Source of the DNA: Acidimicrobiia bacterium
Lineage (GTDB): Bacteria; Acidobacteriota; Vicinamibacteria; Vicinamibacterales; CAVVIG01
Reading direction: 5' to 3'
Length of the DNA stretch: 64,000 nt
NCBI GenBank assembly: GCA_016871175.1
Contig: VFZL01000022.1
Coordinates: 1-64,000, forward strand
This document shows positions 16,959 through 25,779 of the stretch, one piece after another. How positions within the stretch are numbered: position 1 is the first letter of the stretch; each line of letters opens with the position of its first letter. The notes beneath the pieces were generated by a model. It was not told where the DNA came from, did no database searches, and saw only the letters and a program-made list of their open reading frames with translations. The position numbers and the translations under genes are program-made.

Positions 16959-18665
16959 GTGAAGAGACATTCAGTCTGTGCGAGGTTGGTCGTGGGCGCG
17001 GCGGGCGCCACGCTCGTCGCGTCGCTTGCTTTCGGCCAATCCGCCATTGGACAAACCGGGTTCCCCGCCGGCTCCGCCTCAGGTCCGCCTGATGCGGTGC
17101 CGGGACAGTGCTACGCCCAGGTGGTCACGCCGGCGCAGTTCGCAACCCGCCCTGAGCAGGTTGTGAAGATCCCGGCGTCGACTCGGACCGAGGTGGTGCC
17201 GCCGACCTACAAGACGGTCAGCGAGCAGGTGCTCGTGAGCCCCGAATACAAACAGCGAGTACCCGTGGCGGCGACCCACAAGACGGTGACCGAGGAGGTG
17301 GAAACAGTCCCAGCATCCACGAAGTTGGAGATTGTGCCGGCTACGTATAAGACGGTGACCGAGCGCGTCATGGTGAGGCCGGAGCGCAAAGAGCTGAGGA
17401 CGGTCCCCGCGACGTACAAGACGGTGACCGAGTCGCTTGTCGATCGCCCAGCGTCGACCACCACCGTCACCGTTCCTGCGACGTTCAAGACTGTCTCCGA
17501 GCAGGTCATGGTGCGTCCGGCGTCGACGCGTTACGAGCCGATCGCGATTCCGAGGCGCCCGGTGACCGAGGAGGTCGTCGTCGCCGAGGCCACGAGCCGT
17601 GTCGAGACGTCGGCGCCCACCTACCGTACCGTGTCCGAGCGCGTCGTGGTCAAAGAGGCTGGCAAACGCCTCGAGGAGGTTCCGGCGGCGTACGAGACCG
17701 TGACCGAGCGCGTCATGGTTGCGGAGGCCACCACGGAGTGGAAGCGCGGTCGGGTGTGGCTCGGTCAGGCGCGCGAAGTGTGTCCGGTGAAAGGCTTCAA
17801 GCTTGATGCCGGCGGCAAGACCGCCAGCGGCAAGCGGGTCGACGCCGGGTGGCGCAAGCGCAAGGGCGGCGTAAACGATGACGTGATGTGCCTGGTGGAG
17901 ATCCCGGCGCGCTACGAAAACGTGACGCGGAAGGTGCTGAAGACGCCCGCCTCCGTTCGTGAGGTCGAAGTGCCTGCCGAGTACGCGACGGTCACGCGTC
18001 AGGTGGTGGATGCGCCGGCCGGCTCTCGGACGGTCAACCTCCCCCCCACCTATGAGAAGGTCACGCGGATGGCCGTCGATGCCGCCGCTCTGAAGGCCCG
18101 TGGGTTCAAGTTCGACGAGCACGGTGAGGTGGTCGCCACGCCGACCGGTGAGCGCGTGCTGCGCGCCTCGTCTGTTGTGAACGCCGGCGTGACCGCCGCC
18201 GTTGGTACCGCGGGCACGAGGGGCACGCCAGCGGTGGCGAGGTCCACTCGTGCGTTGTCGGGCCAAGGGGCCTACGTCCGAGAGATTGCGATTCCCGCCG
18301 AGTACCGCACGGTGACCCGCGAGGTCATCGACCAGCCGGCTTCGGTGAAGACGGTCGAAGTGCCGGCGACCTACAAGAAGGTAGCGCGCCGCGTCGAGGA
18401 GACGCCCGCGCGGACGGAGGAGGTCACCACTCCGGCGGAGTACACGACCGTGCAGCGCCAGGTGATCGATCAGCCTGCGACCACGCGCGAGATCAAGGTC
18501 CCGGCCGTCTATCAACCCGTCACGCGCAAAGTGCTGGCCACGCCGGCCTCCACGCGCGAGGTCCAGGTGCCCGCGGTGACGCGGCAGGTGGTCGACACGC
18601 CCGCGACGACTCGCGAGGTGGCCGTACCAGCCGTGTATGAGACGGTCAACAGACCGTGCAGGTGA
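16959..18665 (+). CDS. exported repeat protein (TYKTVTE repeats), 5' part of a frameshifted gene
   Basis: A protein of about 568 aa with a signal peptide (residues 1-32), then some 15-18 imperfect repeats of about 20-27 residues built on the pattern VPATYKTVTEQVMVRPAST. Each repeat is Val/Thr/Glu-rich and probably beta. Two less repetitive inserts interrupt the array (around residues 265-310 and 375-440). The GTG at 16959 has AGAGGGAG eight bases upstream and precedes the signal peptide. The frame ends at 18665 in NRPCR, while the neighbouring frame continues with a peptidoglycan-binding domain at once. One lost base near 18645 would restore a single protein ending at 18901. Likely periplasmic or wall-associated. 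The repeat function is unknown. Confidence 0.75.
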   Translation: MKRHSVCARLVVGAAGATLVASLAFGQSAIGQTGFPAGSASGPPDAVPGQCYAQVVTPAQFATRPEQVVKIPASTRTEVVPPTYKTVSEQVLVSPEYKQRVPVAATHKTVTEEVETVPASTKLEIVPATYKTVTERVMVRPERKELRTVPATYKTVTESLVDRPASTTTVTVPATFKTVSEQVMVRPASTRYEPIAIPRRPVTEEVVVAEATSRVETSAPTYRTVSERVVVKEAGKRLEEVPAAYETVTERVMVAEATTEWKRGRVWLGQAREVCPVKGFKLDAGGKTASGKRVDAGWRKRKGGVNDDVMCLVEIPARYENVTRKVLKTPASVREVEVPAEYATVTRQVVDAPAGSRTVNLPPTYEKVTRMAVDAAALKARGFKFDEHGEVVATPTGERVLRASSVVNAGVTAAVGTAGTRGTPAVARSTRALSGQGAYVREIAIPAEYRTVTREVIDQPASVKTVEVPATYKKVARRVEETPARTEEVTTPAEYTTVQRQVIDQPATTREIKVPAVYQPVTRKVLATPASTREVQVPAVTRQVVDTPATTREVAVPAVYETVNRPCR

Positions 18666-18901
18666 GCGAAGCCAAGGCCGAGTGGCGGTCGATCCTTTGC
18701 GAGACCAACGCCACATCCGCGAAGATCAAGCAGATTCAGCGGGCGCTGCGTGCCGACGGGTTCGACCCGGGACCCATCGACGGTGTCATCCGCGACAAGA
18801 CCATGCGCGCTGTGAACGCGTATCAACGCCGCAAGGGCCTGCCCGTGGATGCCTATCTCAATCTGGAGACCGTGAAGGCCCTGGGCGTATCGCCCCAGTA
18901 A
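18656..18901 (+). pseudogene. peptidoglycan-binding domain, 3' part of the frameshifted repeat protein
   Basis: This 80-codon frame contains a PG_binding_1-type domain (KIKQIQRALRADGFDPGPID ... AVNAYQRRKGLPV). These three-helix domains bind the cell wall and often end secreted proteins. It has no start signal of its own. Reading back into it from the upstream repeat gene needs one base change: re-reading or restoring a C at GTCAAC-CAGACC gives VNQTVQV. It is therefore the C-terminus of the same gene, cut off by a real frameshift, a sequencing/assembly error, or -1 slippage. Stop at 18899-18901. Confidence 0.75.
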
Positions 18902-18983
18902 GGGCCGACCCAGCCGCACCCGAGCACATCGGCGCTCGGAAAACAGCATCCTGTTGCAGGCGTCGCCGCGTAACCCTGCTGAG

Positions 18984-19007
18984 TTGGTCGGAGGCGCGTG
19001 GTACAAT
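18984..19007 (+). promoter_or_regulatory. possible promoter of the uppS operon
   Basis: A TACAAT hexamer (19002-19007) preceded by TTGGTC (18984-18989) lies 33 bp before the uppS start. The -10 match is good, but the spacing (12) is too short for a standard pair, so the -35 is doubtful. Confidence 0.3.
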
Positions 19008-19039
19008 CCACGCTCTTACGATCGAGGGAATGAGGCAGG

Positions 19040-19831
19040 ATGTCGCTTGACCAGATCCTGGCGGTCATACCGCCCGGATCGCCTGACGAGGCGCTCGCGC
19101 GTCAGCTGAACTTCGACCAGTTGCCCTCCCACGTGGCGATCATCATGGACGGCAACGGTCGGTGGGCGGCCCGCCGGCACCTGCCACGAGTGGAAGGGCA
19201 TCGTGCCGGCATCGACGCGGTGCGCGACGTCGTCGAGACGTCGGCGCGTCTCGGCATCAAGGTGCTGACGCTCTACGCCTTCTCGGTCGAGAACTGGAAG
19301 CGCCCGAAGGCCGAGGTCAACACGCTGATGCTGCTGCTGAAGCGGTACATCCGCGCCGAGCTGAGCACGCTCGATCGCAACAACATCCGTTTCAGGGCCA
19401 TCGGACGGATCGATGAGCTCGCGCCGGACGTTCAGGCCGATCTCGCGCTGGGTGTCGAGCGGACCGCCGCGAATACCGGCATGCTGTTCAACATCGCGTT
19501 GAACTACGGCGGGCGGTCCGAGATCGTCGACGCAGTACGACGCGCGATGGCTTCGGGGGTCGCACCCGCCGATCTCGACGAGCCCATCTTCAGCACGTTC
19601 CTGTACACGGGCGGCCAACCTGACCCCGATCTCCTCATCCGCACGAGCGGCGAAATGCGCGTGAGCAATTTCCTGCTCTGGCAGATAGCGTATGCCGAGA
19701 TCTGGGTGACGGAGACGCTGTGGCCCGACTTCCGTCGCCGCGATCTGCTCGAAGCGGTGCTCGCGTACCAGAAGCGAGATCGCCGGTACGGCGGGATCAA
19801 GGCGTCACCTGTCGCGCTCAGCGCGAAGTGA
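19040..19831 (+). CDS. uppS: undecaprenyl diphosphate synthase
   Basis: The cis-prenyltransferase that extends farnesyl-PP with isopentenyl-PP to C55 undecaprenyl-PP, the carrier lipid for peptidoglycan and other wall polymers. The 263-aa protein has the family signature IIMDGNGRWA with the catalytic Asp at residue 37. Downstream conserved blocks include FSVENWKRP, RFRAIGRID and, near the C-terminus, DLLIRTSGEMRVSNFLLWQ. Length is normal for the family. The start ATG follows GAGGCAGG. It opens the conserved uppS-cdsA-dxr-rseP order seen in many bacteria, 25 bp before cdsA. Confidence 0.97.
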   Translation: MSLDQILAVIPPGSPDEALARQLNFDQLPSHVAIIMDGNGRWAARRHLPRVEGHRAGIDAVRDVVETSARLGIKVLTLYAFSVENWKRPKAEVNTLMLLLKRYIRAELSTLDRNNIRFRAIGRIDELAPDVQADLALGVERTAANTGMLFNIALNYGGRSEIVDAVRRAMASGVAPADLDEPIFSTFLYTGGQPDPDLLIRTSGEMRVSNFLLWQIAYAEIWVTETLWPDFRRRDLLEAVLAYQKRDRRYGGIKASPVALSAK

Positions 19832-19856
19832 TGTCAGACTCGGCGGAGGCGGCGCG

Positions 19857-20675
19857 ATGACGCGCGTCCTCAGCGGCGCGGTCATGGTGGCGCTCGCTGT
19901 CGCGGTCGTGTGGTTCGCTCCTCCGCTGTTGTTCCTGATAGTCGCGCAGGTGTTACTCATCTTGGCGTTGTACGAGTACCTGTCCCTCGCGGGCCTGAGA
20001 CCTGGCGGTGGGCTCGGTGGCGGGAGCATCGCGCTCGCGGGCCTGGCCGGGGCGGCGGCTGTCGCGACGAGCCTGGCGACGGCGATGTCCTCGTCGAATC
20101 GACCGCTGCTCGTCGCGATCCTCCTCCTCATCATCGTCGTCATGGGAACGGCCTCGATGGTGCGGTGGGCGGGCGGGAGTGACGCGCTGGCCACGGTTGC
20201 GGTGGCCCTGTTTCCCACGCTCTACGTCGGCCTGCCCATCGGGGCGCTGGTGCTCATCCGCGAGCGCTACGGGGTACGGGGGTTGTTCCTGCTGATGCTC
20301 ACCGTCATGATCAGCGATACCGCCCAGTACTACACGGGACGCGCCCTGGGACGACGGCCGCTTGCTCCGGCCATCAGTCCCAAGAAGACGATCGAGGGGG
20401 CGATCGGCGGGTTCGTGGTGGGCGGGTTCGCCTTTGCCCTGATCGGCACGTCGTGGCTGCCGCAGCCCGCGTGGTCGTGGCCGCTTCGCGTGGGGCTGGG
20501 TGGTGTCCTCGTCTCGGCTGGCATCGCCGGTGATCTCTTCGAGTCGATGTTGAAACGGAGTGCAGGTGTGAAGGACAGTTCGTCGCTCATCCCCGGTCAC
20601 GGCGGCGTGCTCGATCGTATCGACGCGTTGCTCTTCGCGGCGCCCGTGTATTTCTGCGCGCTGACATATCTGTGA
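19857..20675 (+). CDS. cdsA: phosphatidate cytidylyltransferase (CDP-diglyceride synthase)
   Basis: An integral membrane enzyme making CDP-diacylglycerol from phosphatidate and CTP, the branch point of phospholipid synthesis. The 272-aa protein has about eight hydrophobic helices, the family's conserved SPKKTIEGAIGG region (about residues 174-186) and, near the C-terminus, the signature DLFESMLKRSAGVKDSS ending in a DRIDALLFAAP segment. A GGAGGCGG precedes the ATG. Its TGA overlaps the GTG of dxr (GTGA), so the two are translationally coupled. Confidence 0.95.
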   Translation: MTRVLSGAVMVALAVAVVWFAPPLLFLIVAQVLLILALYEYLSLAGLRPGGGLGGGSIALAGLAGAAAVATSLATAMSSSNRPLLVAILLLIIVVMGTASMVRWAGGSDALATVAVALFPTLYVGLPIGALVLIRERYGVRGLFLLMLTVMISDTAQYYTGRALGRRPLAPAISPKKTIEGAIGGFVVGGFAFALIGTSWLPQPAWSWPLRVGLGGVLVSAGIAGDLFESMLKRSAGVKDSSSLIPGHGGVLDRIDALLFAAPVYFCALTYL

Positions 20676-21838
20676 AGTCGATTGCGATAGTCGGATCCAC
20701 CGGGTCGATCGGGCAGAGCGCGCTGGCGGTGGTCGACGCCCACTCGGAGCGCTTGCGCGTCGTTGCGCTGGCGGCGGGTGAGAACGTCGATCGGTTGTCG
20801 GCACAAACTCAGCGCTATCGTCCACGCCTCGTGTCGATGGGGACCGCGGACGCGCGCCGCCGTCTGCTCGCGCAGGGGCTCCCTGCTGAAGTCACGGTCG
20901 CGGCGCCCGGGCGCGAGGGCCTCGTCGCGGTCGCGTCGCACCCGGACGCCGAGCTCGTGCTGTTCGCGTCCGCGGGCACCGATAGTCTCGAGGCCGTGCT
21001 GGCGGCGATCGCGTGCGGCAAGACGATTGCGCTCGCGAACAAGGAGATTCTCGTCATGGCCGGTCGCATCGTGACAGAGGCGGCGCAGCGCCGCGGCGTG
21101 ACGATTCTGCCGGTCGACAGCGAGCACAACGCGATCCATCAGTGTCTGCACGGTCGACACGCGGCCGAGGTGAAGCGGCTCGTCCTGACGGCATCCGGCG
21201 GGCCCTTTCGCGGGTGGAGCGCCGATCGGCTCGCCGGTGTCACGGCCGCGGATGCGCTCCGCCATCCCACTTGGCAGATGGGCCGAAAGATCACGATCGA
21301 TTCGGCGACGCTCATGAACAAAGGCCTCGAAGTGATCGAGGCGCATTGGCTGTTTGGTGTCATGGCGCACCAGATTGACGTCGTGATCCACCCGCAGTCC
21401 GTGGTGCACTCGATGGTCGAGCTCGTGGACGGATCGCTCATTGCACAGCTCGGCGTCACCGACATGCGGTTGCCGATTCAGTACGCGTTCTCCTATCCGG
21501 CCCGCTGGACCGCCGCGCTGCCATCACTTGATTTGGCGCGCGCCGGCACGCTGGAGTTTGCCGAGCCCGACCGCGCGGCGTTCCCTTGCCTCGGGCTGGC
21601 GTACCGGGCGCTGGAAGGGCCCGGCAGCGTGGCCGTGGTCCTCAACGCCGCCAACGAGATTGCGGTGGCGCGGTTCCTGGAAGGGCGGATCGCCTTCACC
21701 GCCATCGGGCGTCTGATCGAAGACACGGTGAATGCCCACACGCCCGTCGAGGTGCGGAGCCTCGCAGAAGTGCGCACGGTCGACGCGTGGGCCCGAGATC
21801 ACGCGCGCGAGCTGGCTCGCGGAGTAGAATTAGTCTGA
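20672..21838 (+). CDS. dxr: 1-deoxy-D-xylulose 5-phosphate reductoisomerase
   Basis: Second enzyme of the non-mevalonate (MEP) isoprenoid pathway; converts DXP to 2-C-methyl-D-erythritol 4-phosphate with NADPH and a divalent metal. The 388-aa protein begins with the nucleotide-binding GSTGSIG motif (residues 8-14). It has the substrate/metal segment PVDSEHNAIHQ, the flexible-loop region GRKITIDSATLMNKGLE, and a C-terminal helical domain with NAANEIAV. The GTG start overlaps the cdsA stop. It supplies precursors for UppS, encoded two genes upstream. Confidence 0.97.
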   Translation: MKSIAIVGSTGSIGQSALAVVDAHSERLRVVALAAGENVDRLSAQTQRYRPRLVSMGTADARRRLLAQGLPAEVTVAAPGREGLVAVASHPDAELVLFASAGTDSLEAVLAAIACGKTIALANKEILVMAGRIVTEAAQRRGVTILPVDSEHNAIHQCLHGRHAAEVKRLVLTASGGPFRGWSADRLAGVTAADALRHPTWQMGRKITIDSATLMNKGLEVIEAHWLFGVMAHQIDVVIHPQSVVHSMVELVDGSLIAQLGVTDMRLPIQYAFSYPARWTAALPSLDLARAGTLEFAEPDRAAFPCLGLAYRALEGPGSVAVVLNAANEIAVARFLEGRIAFTAIGRLIEDTVNAHTPVEVRSLAEVRTVDAWARDHARELARGVELV

Positions 21839-21850
21839 GGGTTTGCGCCT

Positions 21851-23173
21851 GTGACGTACATTCTCCCTTTCATCCTCGTTTTGGGTGTGGTGGTGTTCGT
21901 GCACGAGCTCGGACACTTCCTGGCCGCGAAGCGGCTCGGCATCAAGGTGCTGAAGTTCCAACTGGGCTTCAACCCCACCATCTTCAGCATCAGACGAGGC
22001 GACACCGAGTACAGCATCGGTGCGTTGCCGCTCGGCGGCTACGTCAAGATGGCGGGCGAGAACCCGGATGAGGACCGCCAAGGGCATCCCGAGGAGTTCC
22101 TCTCGCGCACGAAGTGGGAACGCTTTCAGGTGCTGGTGATGGGACCCGTGATGAACGTGGTGCTCGCGTACCTGCTGACCATCGTCATCCTTTATCAGGG
22201 CGTCAGAGTGCCGGCGTACGACGATCGGCCGGTCGATGTGGGCGCAGTCGCCGCGAACTCCGCGGCAGCGGCCGCCGATATCCGGCCCGGCGATCGGATC
22301 GTATCGGTTGGCAGCCGTACCGTCGAGACGTGGGAAGAGTTCTCGCTCTTGACTGCCGGACGTGCGAATCAGGATACCGACTTCGGCGTCATGCGCGACG
22401 GCACGTTGCGCACGGTGACCTTCAAAGTTGGCGCGGCGAAGGATAGCAGCTGGGAGATAGGCGACTCCGGCCTGCTGCCCGATGTGCATCCGGTCATTCC
22501 CGCCGTGATTGCCGGTGAACCTGCCGAAAAATCGGGCATCAAAGCAGGTGACATCGTCACCGCCGTAAACGGCCAGCGGATCACGCTTGCCTCGGAGCTG
22601 CGCCGGGTCATCGGCGCCAGTGCGGGCCGAGAGATTACCGTGTCCCTGCTGCGTGACGGAACCCCGGTCGATGTACGAGCGACGCCGGTCGATCGTGACA
22701 ATCGCGGCGTTCTCGGCATCCATCTCGCCGACGAGACCAAGGAGATCAAGCCGAGCTTCGTTCAGGCGCTTGGACTGAGCGCCGAGAAGAACGTCCAGTA
22801 CGCGGGCCTTATCGTGACGACGCTCGCTGGTTTGTTCACCCGCGAGACCAGCCCGAAACAGCTGATGGGCCCGATCGCGATCGCGCAGTTGTCCGGTGAA
22901 TCAGCGGCGGCGGGATGGCTGGCGATCCTCGGCCTCATGGCGTCGATCAGCTTGAACCTGGGGCTGCTGAACCTGATGCCCATTCCCATGCTCGACGGTG
23001 GGCACATCACCATCATGGCGCTCGAGGGCGTCGCACGGCGAGATTTCAGCATGAAGGTCAAGGAAAAGATGCTGTTCGTCGGCCTCGTCCTGCTGGTCTC
23101 CCTCATGGTCACGGTGATCTACAACGATCTCACCAGAATCAGCTGGATCGAACGCCTGATGCCCTGGCGATAG
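21851..23173 (+). CDS. rseP: RIP metalloprotease RseP (site-2 protease)
   Basis: A membrane-embedded zinc protease that cuts anti-sigma factors within the membrane in envelope-stress signalling. The 440-aa protein has the zinc motif H18-E-L-G-H22 in the first helix and two periplasmic PDZ domains (about 120-195 and 205-285, the second with EKSGIKAGDIVTAVNGQRI). The third zinc ligand is in the NLMPIPMLDGGH motif near residue 385. A GTG at 21851, 12 bp after dxr, is the start. The cognate anti-sigma factor is not in this window. Confidence 0.95.
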   Translation: MTYILPFILVLGVVVFVHELGHFLAAKRLGIKVLKFQLGFNPTIFSIRRGDTEYSIGALPLGGYVKMAGENPDEDRQGHPEEFLSRTKWERFQVLVMGPVMNVVLAYLLTIVILYQGVRVPAYDDRPVDVGAVAANSAAAAADIRPGDRIVSVGSRTVETWEEFSLLTAGRANQDTDFGVMRDGTLRTVTFKVGAAKDSSWEIGDSGLLPDVHPVIPAVIAGEPAEKSGIKAGDIVTAVNGQRITLASELRRVIGASAGREITVSLLRDGTPVDVRATPVDRDNRGVLGIHLADETKEIKPSFVQALGLSAEKNVQYAGLIVTTLAGLFTRETSPKQLMGPIAIAQLSGESAAAGWLAILGLMASISLNLGLLNLMPIPMLDGGHITIMALEGVARRDFSMKVKEKMLFVGLVLLVSLMVTVIYNDLTRISWIERLMPWR

Positions 23174-23293
23174 GACACACCTTGCGTGTCCCGGCGCTTC
23201 GATGTGCGGTTTCAATACGGCCAAAATTTGCTTTGAACCTCATCCGCGTGTACGGCGTCCAATTTGCAAGGTTGGGTCGAAACGGAGGTTCTT

Positions 23294-23809
23294 GTGAAGC
23301 TCATCCACTTGGGTTCGTTTGGAGCGATTGTGGCGATGTTGTTTGCGCTGGCGGTTCCGGCAGCCGCGCAGAGTCAGAACTCGATGTCGAACGCCGACGT
23401 CCAGCGCCTCGAGGCCGCCATTTCCGATGCGTCGCGGGAGTTGGCGGGCGTGGGACAGCGCGATCTTTCGCCGCAGCTCGAGGGCATGCTCGAGGAAGCG
23501 CGGGAGGACACCATCTACCTGAAGGTGAAAATGCGAAAGGGCGAGTCGGTGCCGCGGTCCGAGTACTTCGACCTGCGTGACCGCATCGACGACATCCGAG
23601 CCCGCGCGAAGGGGACGGCCGCGCCGCCGCGCGCGACGACATCCGGCTCCGCGCCTGCCGCCACGGCCGGAGGTGCCAGCCCGTCGAACCCAGGTCGATC
23701 GACCGCTTCCCGCGGCGAGTGTTCGGCGGATTGGCGAGCGTTGGTGTCGAGGGCGGTGGCGTGGCCTTCTGGGCCCACGCCGGAGGCTTTCTCGCCGGCC
23801 TCGTACTGA
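23294..23809 (+). CDS. small exported protein of unknown function with an anomalous C-terminus
   Basis: A 171-aa protein with a signal peptide (residues about 1-22, ending PAAAQ). A predicted helical, charged region of about 70 residues follows (DVQRLEAAISDASRELAG ... RDRIDDIRARAKG), then an Ala/Ser/Pro/Gly-rich linker. The GTG at 23294 has GGAGG five bases upstream and is preferred over an earlier GTG-type start at 23264. From about 23722 the DNA carries a rhomboid-protease C-terminus in another frame. The last ~29 residues of this protein are therefore an out-of-frame reading of foreign sequence, and its native end was probably lost in a deletion or fusion. The family is not recognised. Confidence 0.6.
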   Translation: MKLIHLGSFGAIVAMLFALAVPAAAQSQNSMSNADVQRLEAAISDASRELAGVGQRDLSPQLEGMLEEAREDTIYLKVKMRKGESVPRSEYFDLRDRIDDIRARAKGTAAPPRATTSGSAPAATAGGASPSNPGRSTASRGECSADWRALVSRAVAWPSGPTPEAFSPASY

Positions 23810-23898
23810 TCAAGCTGTTCGCCACCTCGTCTCGCGTCACCGCACATTCGTCCGAGCACTTCCAACCGCGTCGAGTCGGTTGGGAGTACCGTCGTTAA
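23722..23898 (+). pseudogene. rhomboid-protease C-terminal remnant
   Basis: A frame ending at TAA 23896-23898 reads FGGLASVG, then GGGVAFWAHAGGFLAGLVLI, then a short basic tail. This is the last transmembrane helix of a rhomboid-family intramembrane serine protease, including the conserved catalytic-histidine segment (H-x-G-G-F). The rest of the protease, with the GxSG serine, is missing. It has no start signal, and its beginning lies inside the upstream gene in another frame. It marks an old deletion that fused two genes. Confidence 0.7.
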
Positions 23899-23900
23899 CC

Positions 23901-23937
23901 GGTGGGGGCTCCGCCCCGAAACGCGGCTCAGTGGCGG
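23901..23937. repeat. GC-rich short hairpin
   Basis: GGGGC-TCC-GCCCC (23905-23917) is followed by a GC-rich run. It sits between the rhomboid remnant and the convergent uspA gene. Similar small GGGGC/GCCCC hairpins occur at 27463-27551 and 35155-35173. It could act as a weak bidirectional terminator, but no T-tract follows. Confidence 0.4.
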
Positions 23938-23944
23938 GGCGGGC

Positions 23945-24367
23945 CTAATGAGCTCGGAGCAAGAGCACCGGGATCCTCACGAGGTGCCGAAGTCGATCGA
24001 CTGTCGTTCCCTTGACGACATCAGCGAGGAAGCGGTGACCGTGCGTGGACATCGCGATGAGGTCGGACCCTTCGGCCTCTGCCACACGGATGAGCTCAGT
24101 GACCGGATCGCCTTTCGCGAGTCGCGTCCGGACCGGAAACCCTTCGTCCCTGAGCGTCGCCTCGAGCGTCGCCAGGTACTCACGGTCCGTACGCATCTCC
24201 TCAGACTCACGGAGCTGAAGGTCGTCGAAGTGGCGCGCGGCCCATCCGTCAGCCACGTGAACGAGCAGCAGCTCGGCGCCCGTCAGGCGCGCGAGCCCGC
24301 GGATGTGCGTGAGAATGGTCTGGTCGGCGTCCGAGTTCTCGATGGCGACGAGGATCCGCTTGTACAT
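23945..24367 (-). CDS. universal stress protein, UspA family
   Basis: A 140-aa single-domain Usp protein beginning MYKRILVAIENS, with the Rossmann-like alternation through LLVHVADG and a C-terminal LIAMSTHGHR ... GTTVDRLRHLV block. The ATP-binding G-x2-G-x9-G-S/T motif is only partly kept (the second glycine is missing), so nucleotide binding is uncertain. The ATG at 24367 is the family start; a longer frame to 24514 would run into mntH. It lies 54 bp downstream of mntH on the same strand and probably shares its transcript, which suggests a stress link with metal import. Confidence 0.88.
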   Translation of the reverse strand: MYKRILVAIENSDADQTILTHIRGLARLTGAELLLVHVADGWAARHFDDLQLRESEEMRTDREYLATLEATLRDEGFPVRTRLAKGDPVTELIRVAEAEGSDLIAMSTHGHRFLADVVKGTTVDRLRHLVRIPVLLLRAH

Positions 24368-24420
24368 GCCCAGAGCCGCGAATCTTACCCTATGCGCAGA
24401 GCGCCCGACTTGACGTGATC

Positions 24421-25779
24421 TCAGACGAAGAGGTCGGCGAAGGTCTGATAGAGCAGCCACACGTTGAGCGTGGCGATGATGACCGCGACGGTCCACGCCA
24501 GCCCCTTCACCCACCCTGAGCTCACGAACTCACCCATCTTCGCCCTCTCGGACGTGAACTGCACGAGCGGAAACACCGCGAACGGCAGTTGCAGGCTGAG
24601 GATCACCTGGCTCAGGATGAGCAGCGGGCCGGTGCCGCGGTCGCCGTAGATCAGGATGACGATGACGGCCGGCAAGATGGCGATGAGGCGAGTGATGATC
24701 CGCCGCAGCCACGGCCGCAGGCGCAGGCTGAGAAACCCTTCCATCACGATCTGGCCGGCGAGCGTACCGGTCAGAGTGGCGTTCTGGCCGCTGAAGAGCA
24801 GCGCGAGCGCGAAGACCGTGCTCGCGACCGACGTGCCGAGCAGCGGCGACAGCATCTTGTAGGCGTCCGAGATGTCGGCGATGTTCTCATGCTCCGTGCC
24901 GTGGAAGGTCGCCGCGGCGAGAATGAGGATGGCGCCGTTGATGAAGAGGGCAGACATCAGGGCGACCGACGAATCAATCGTTGCGAAGCGGATCGCCTCC
25001 CGCTTGCTCTCGACATCGTCCTGATACTTGCGCGTCTGCACGATCGACGAGTGCAGGTACAGGTTGTGCGGCATCACCGTCGCGCCGAGGATGCCGATGG
25101 CGATGTAAAGCATGTCGGTGTTGCGGAGGATTTCGAGGCTCGGCGCCGTGCCCGCGGCAATCGCGAGCGGATTCGGCTCCGAGAGGTAGATCTCGATGGC
25201 GAACGAGACGGCGATGAGCAGGATGAGGGTGACGACCAGCGCTTCGACGTAGCGGAAGCCGCGGTTCTGCAGGTAGAGCACGATGAGGACATCGGCCGCC
25301 GTGAGGCATACGCCCCAGATGAGCGGGAGGCCGAAGAGGAGGTTGAGCGCGATGGCGGCGCCGAGGACCTCCGCCAAGTCGCAAGCGGCGATGGCGATCT
25401 CGCAGAGGAACCACATCGCGAAGGTGGCCCTGGGCGAGTAATGGTCGCGACAGGCCTGGGCCAAGTCACGTCCGCTGGCGATCCCGAGGCGGGCGGCGAG
25501 CGCCTGGAGCAGGATGGCCATGAGATTGGAGATGACGATGACGCTGAGCAGGGTGTAGCCGAAGCGGGCGCCACCGGCGATGTCCGTGGCCCAGTTGCCC
25601 GGGTCCATGTAGCCGACGGCGACGAGGTAGCCGGGCCCAGCGAAGGCGAACAGTTTCTTCCAGAATCCGGCCGTGTGGGGGATCGCTATCGAGCCGTGGA
25701 GCTCCGGCAGCGATACTTCACTTGACGGAAGCCTCCATCCACCAGTCGGTTGCGAAGCTTGTTCGGTGCTCACGTGCAT
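24421..25779 (-). CDS. mntH: Nramp-family divalent metal (Mn2+/Fe2+) transporter
   Basis: A proton-coupled importer of manganese and related ions. The 452-aa protein has about 11 membrane helices. The two metal-binding signatures are intact: D59-P-G-N62 in the first helix and the MPHNLYLHSS motif in helix six. The GQNATLTGTLAGQ transport signature is also present. The ATG at 25779 has no Shine-Dalgarno. Immediately upstream lies a perfect 20-bp palindrome, so the leader is short and expression is likely repressor-controlled. It is followed by a UspA gene on the same strand. Length is normal. Confidence 0.93.
   Translation of the reverse strand: MHVSTEQASQPTGGWRLPSSEVSLPELHGSIAIPHTAGFWKKLFAFAGPGYLVAVGYMDPGNWATDIAGGARFGYTLLSVIVISNLMAILLQALAARLGIASGRDLAQACRDHYSPRATFAMWFLCEIAIAACDLAEVLGAAIALNLLFGLPLIWGVCLTAADVLIVLYLQNRGFRYVEALVVTLILLIAVSFAIEIYLSEPNPLAIAAGTAPSLEILRNTDMLYIAIGILGATVMPHNLYLHSSIVQTRKYQDDVESKREAIRFATIDSSVALMSALFINGAILILAAATFHGTEHENIADISDAYKMLSPLLGTSVASTVFALALLFSGQNATLTGTLAGQIVMEGFLSLRLRPWLRRIITRLIAILPAVIVILIYGDRGTGPLLILSQVILSLQLPFAVFPLVQFTSERAKMGEFVSSGWVKGLAWTVAVIIATLNVWLLYQTFADLFV

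Noticed and set aside
17150..18650. Regular repeats suggesting a CRISPR array
   Set aside because: The repeats are degenerate, in frame and translated (TYKTVTE pattern), with no constant repeat or unique spacers. No CRISPR array or cas gene was seen in the window.
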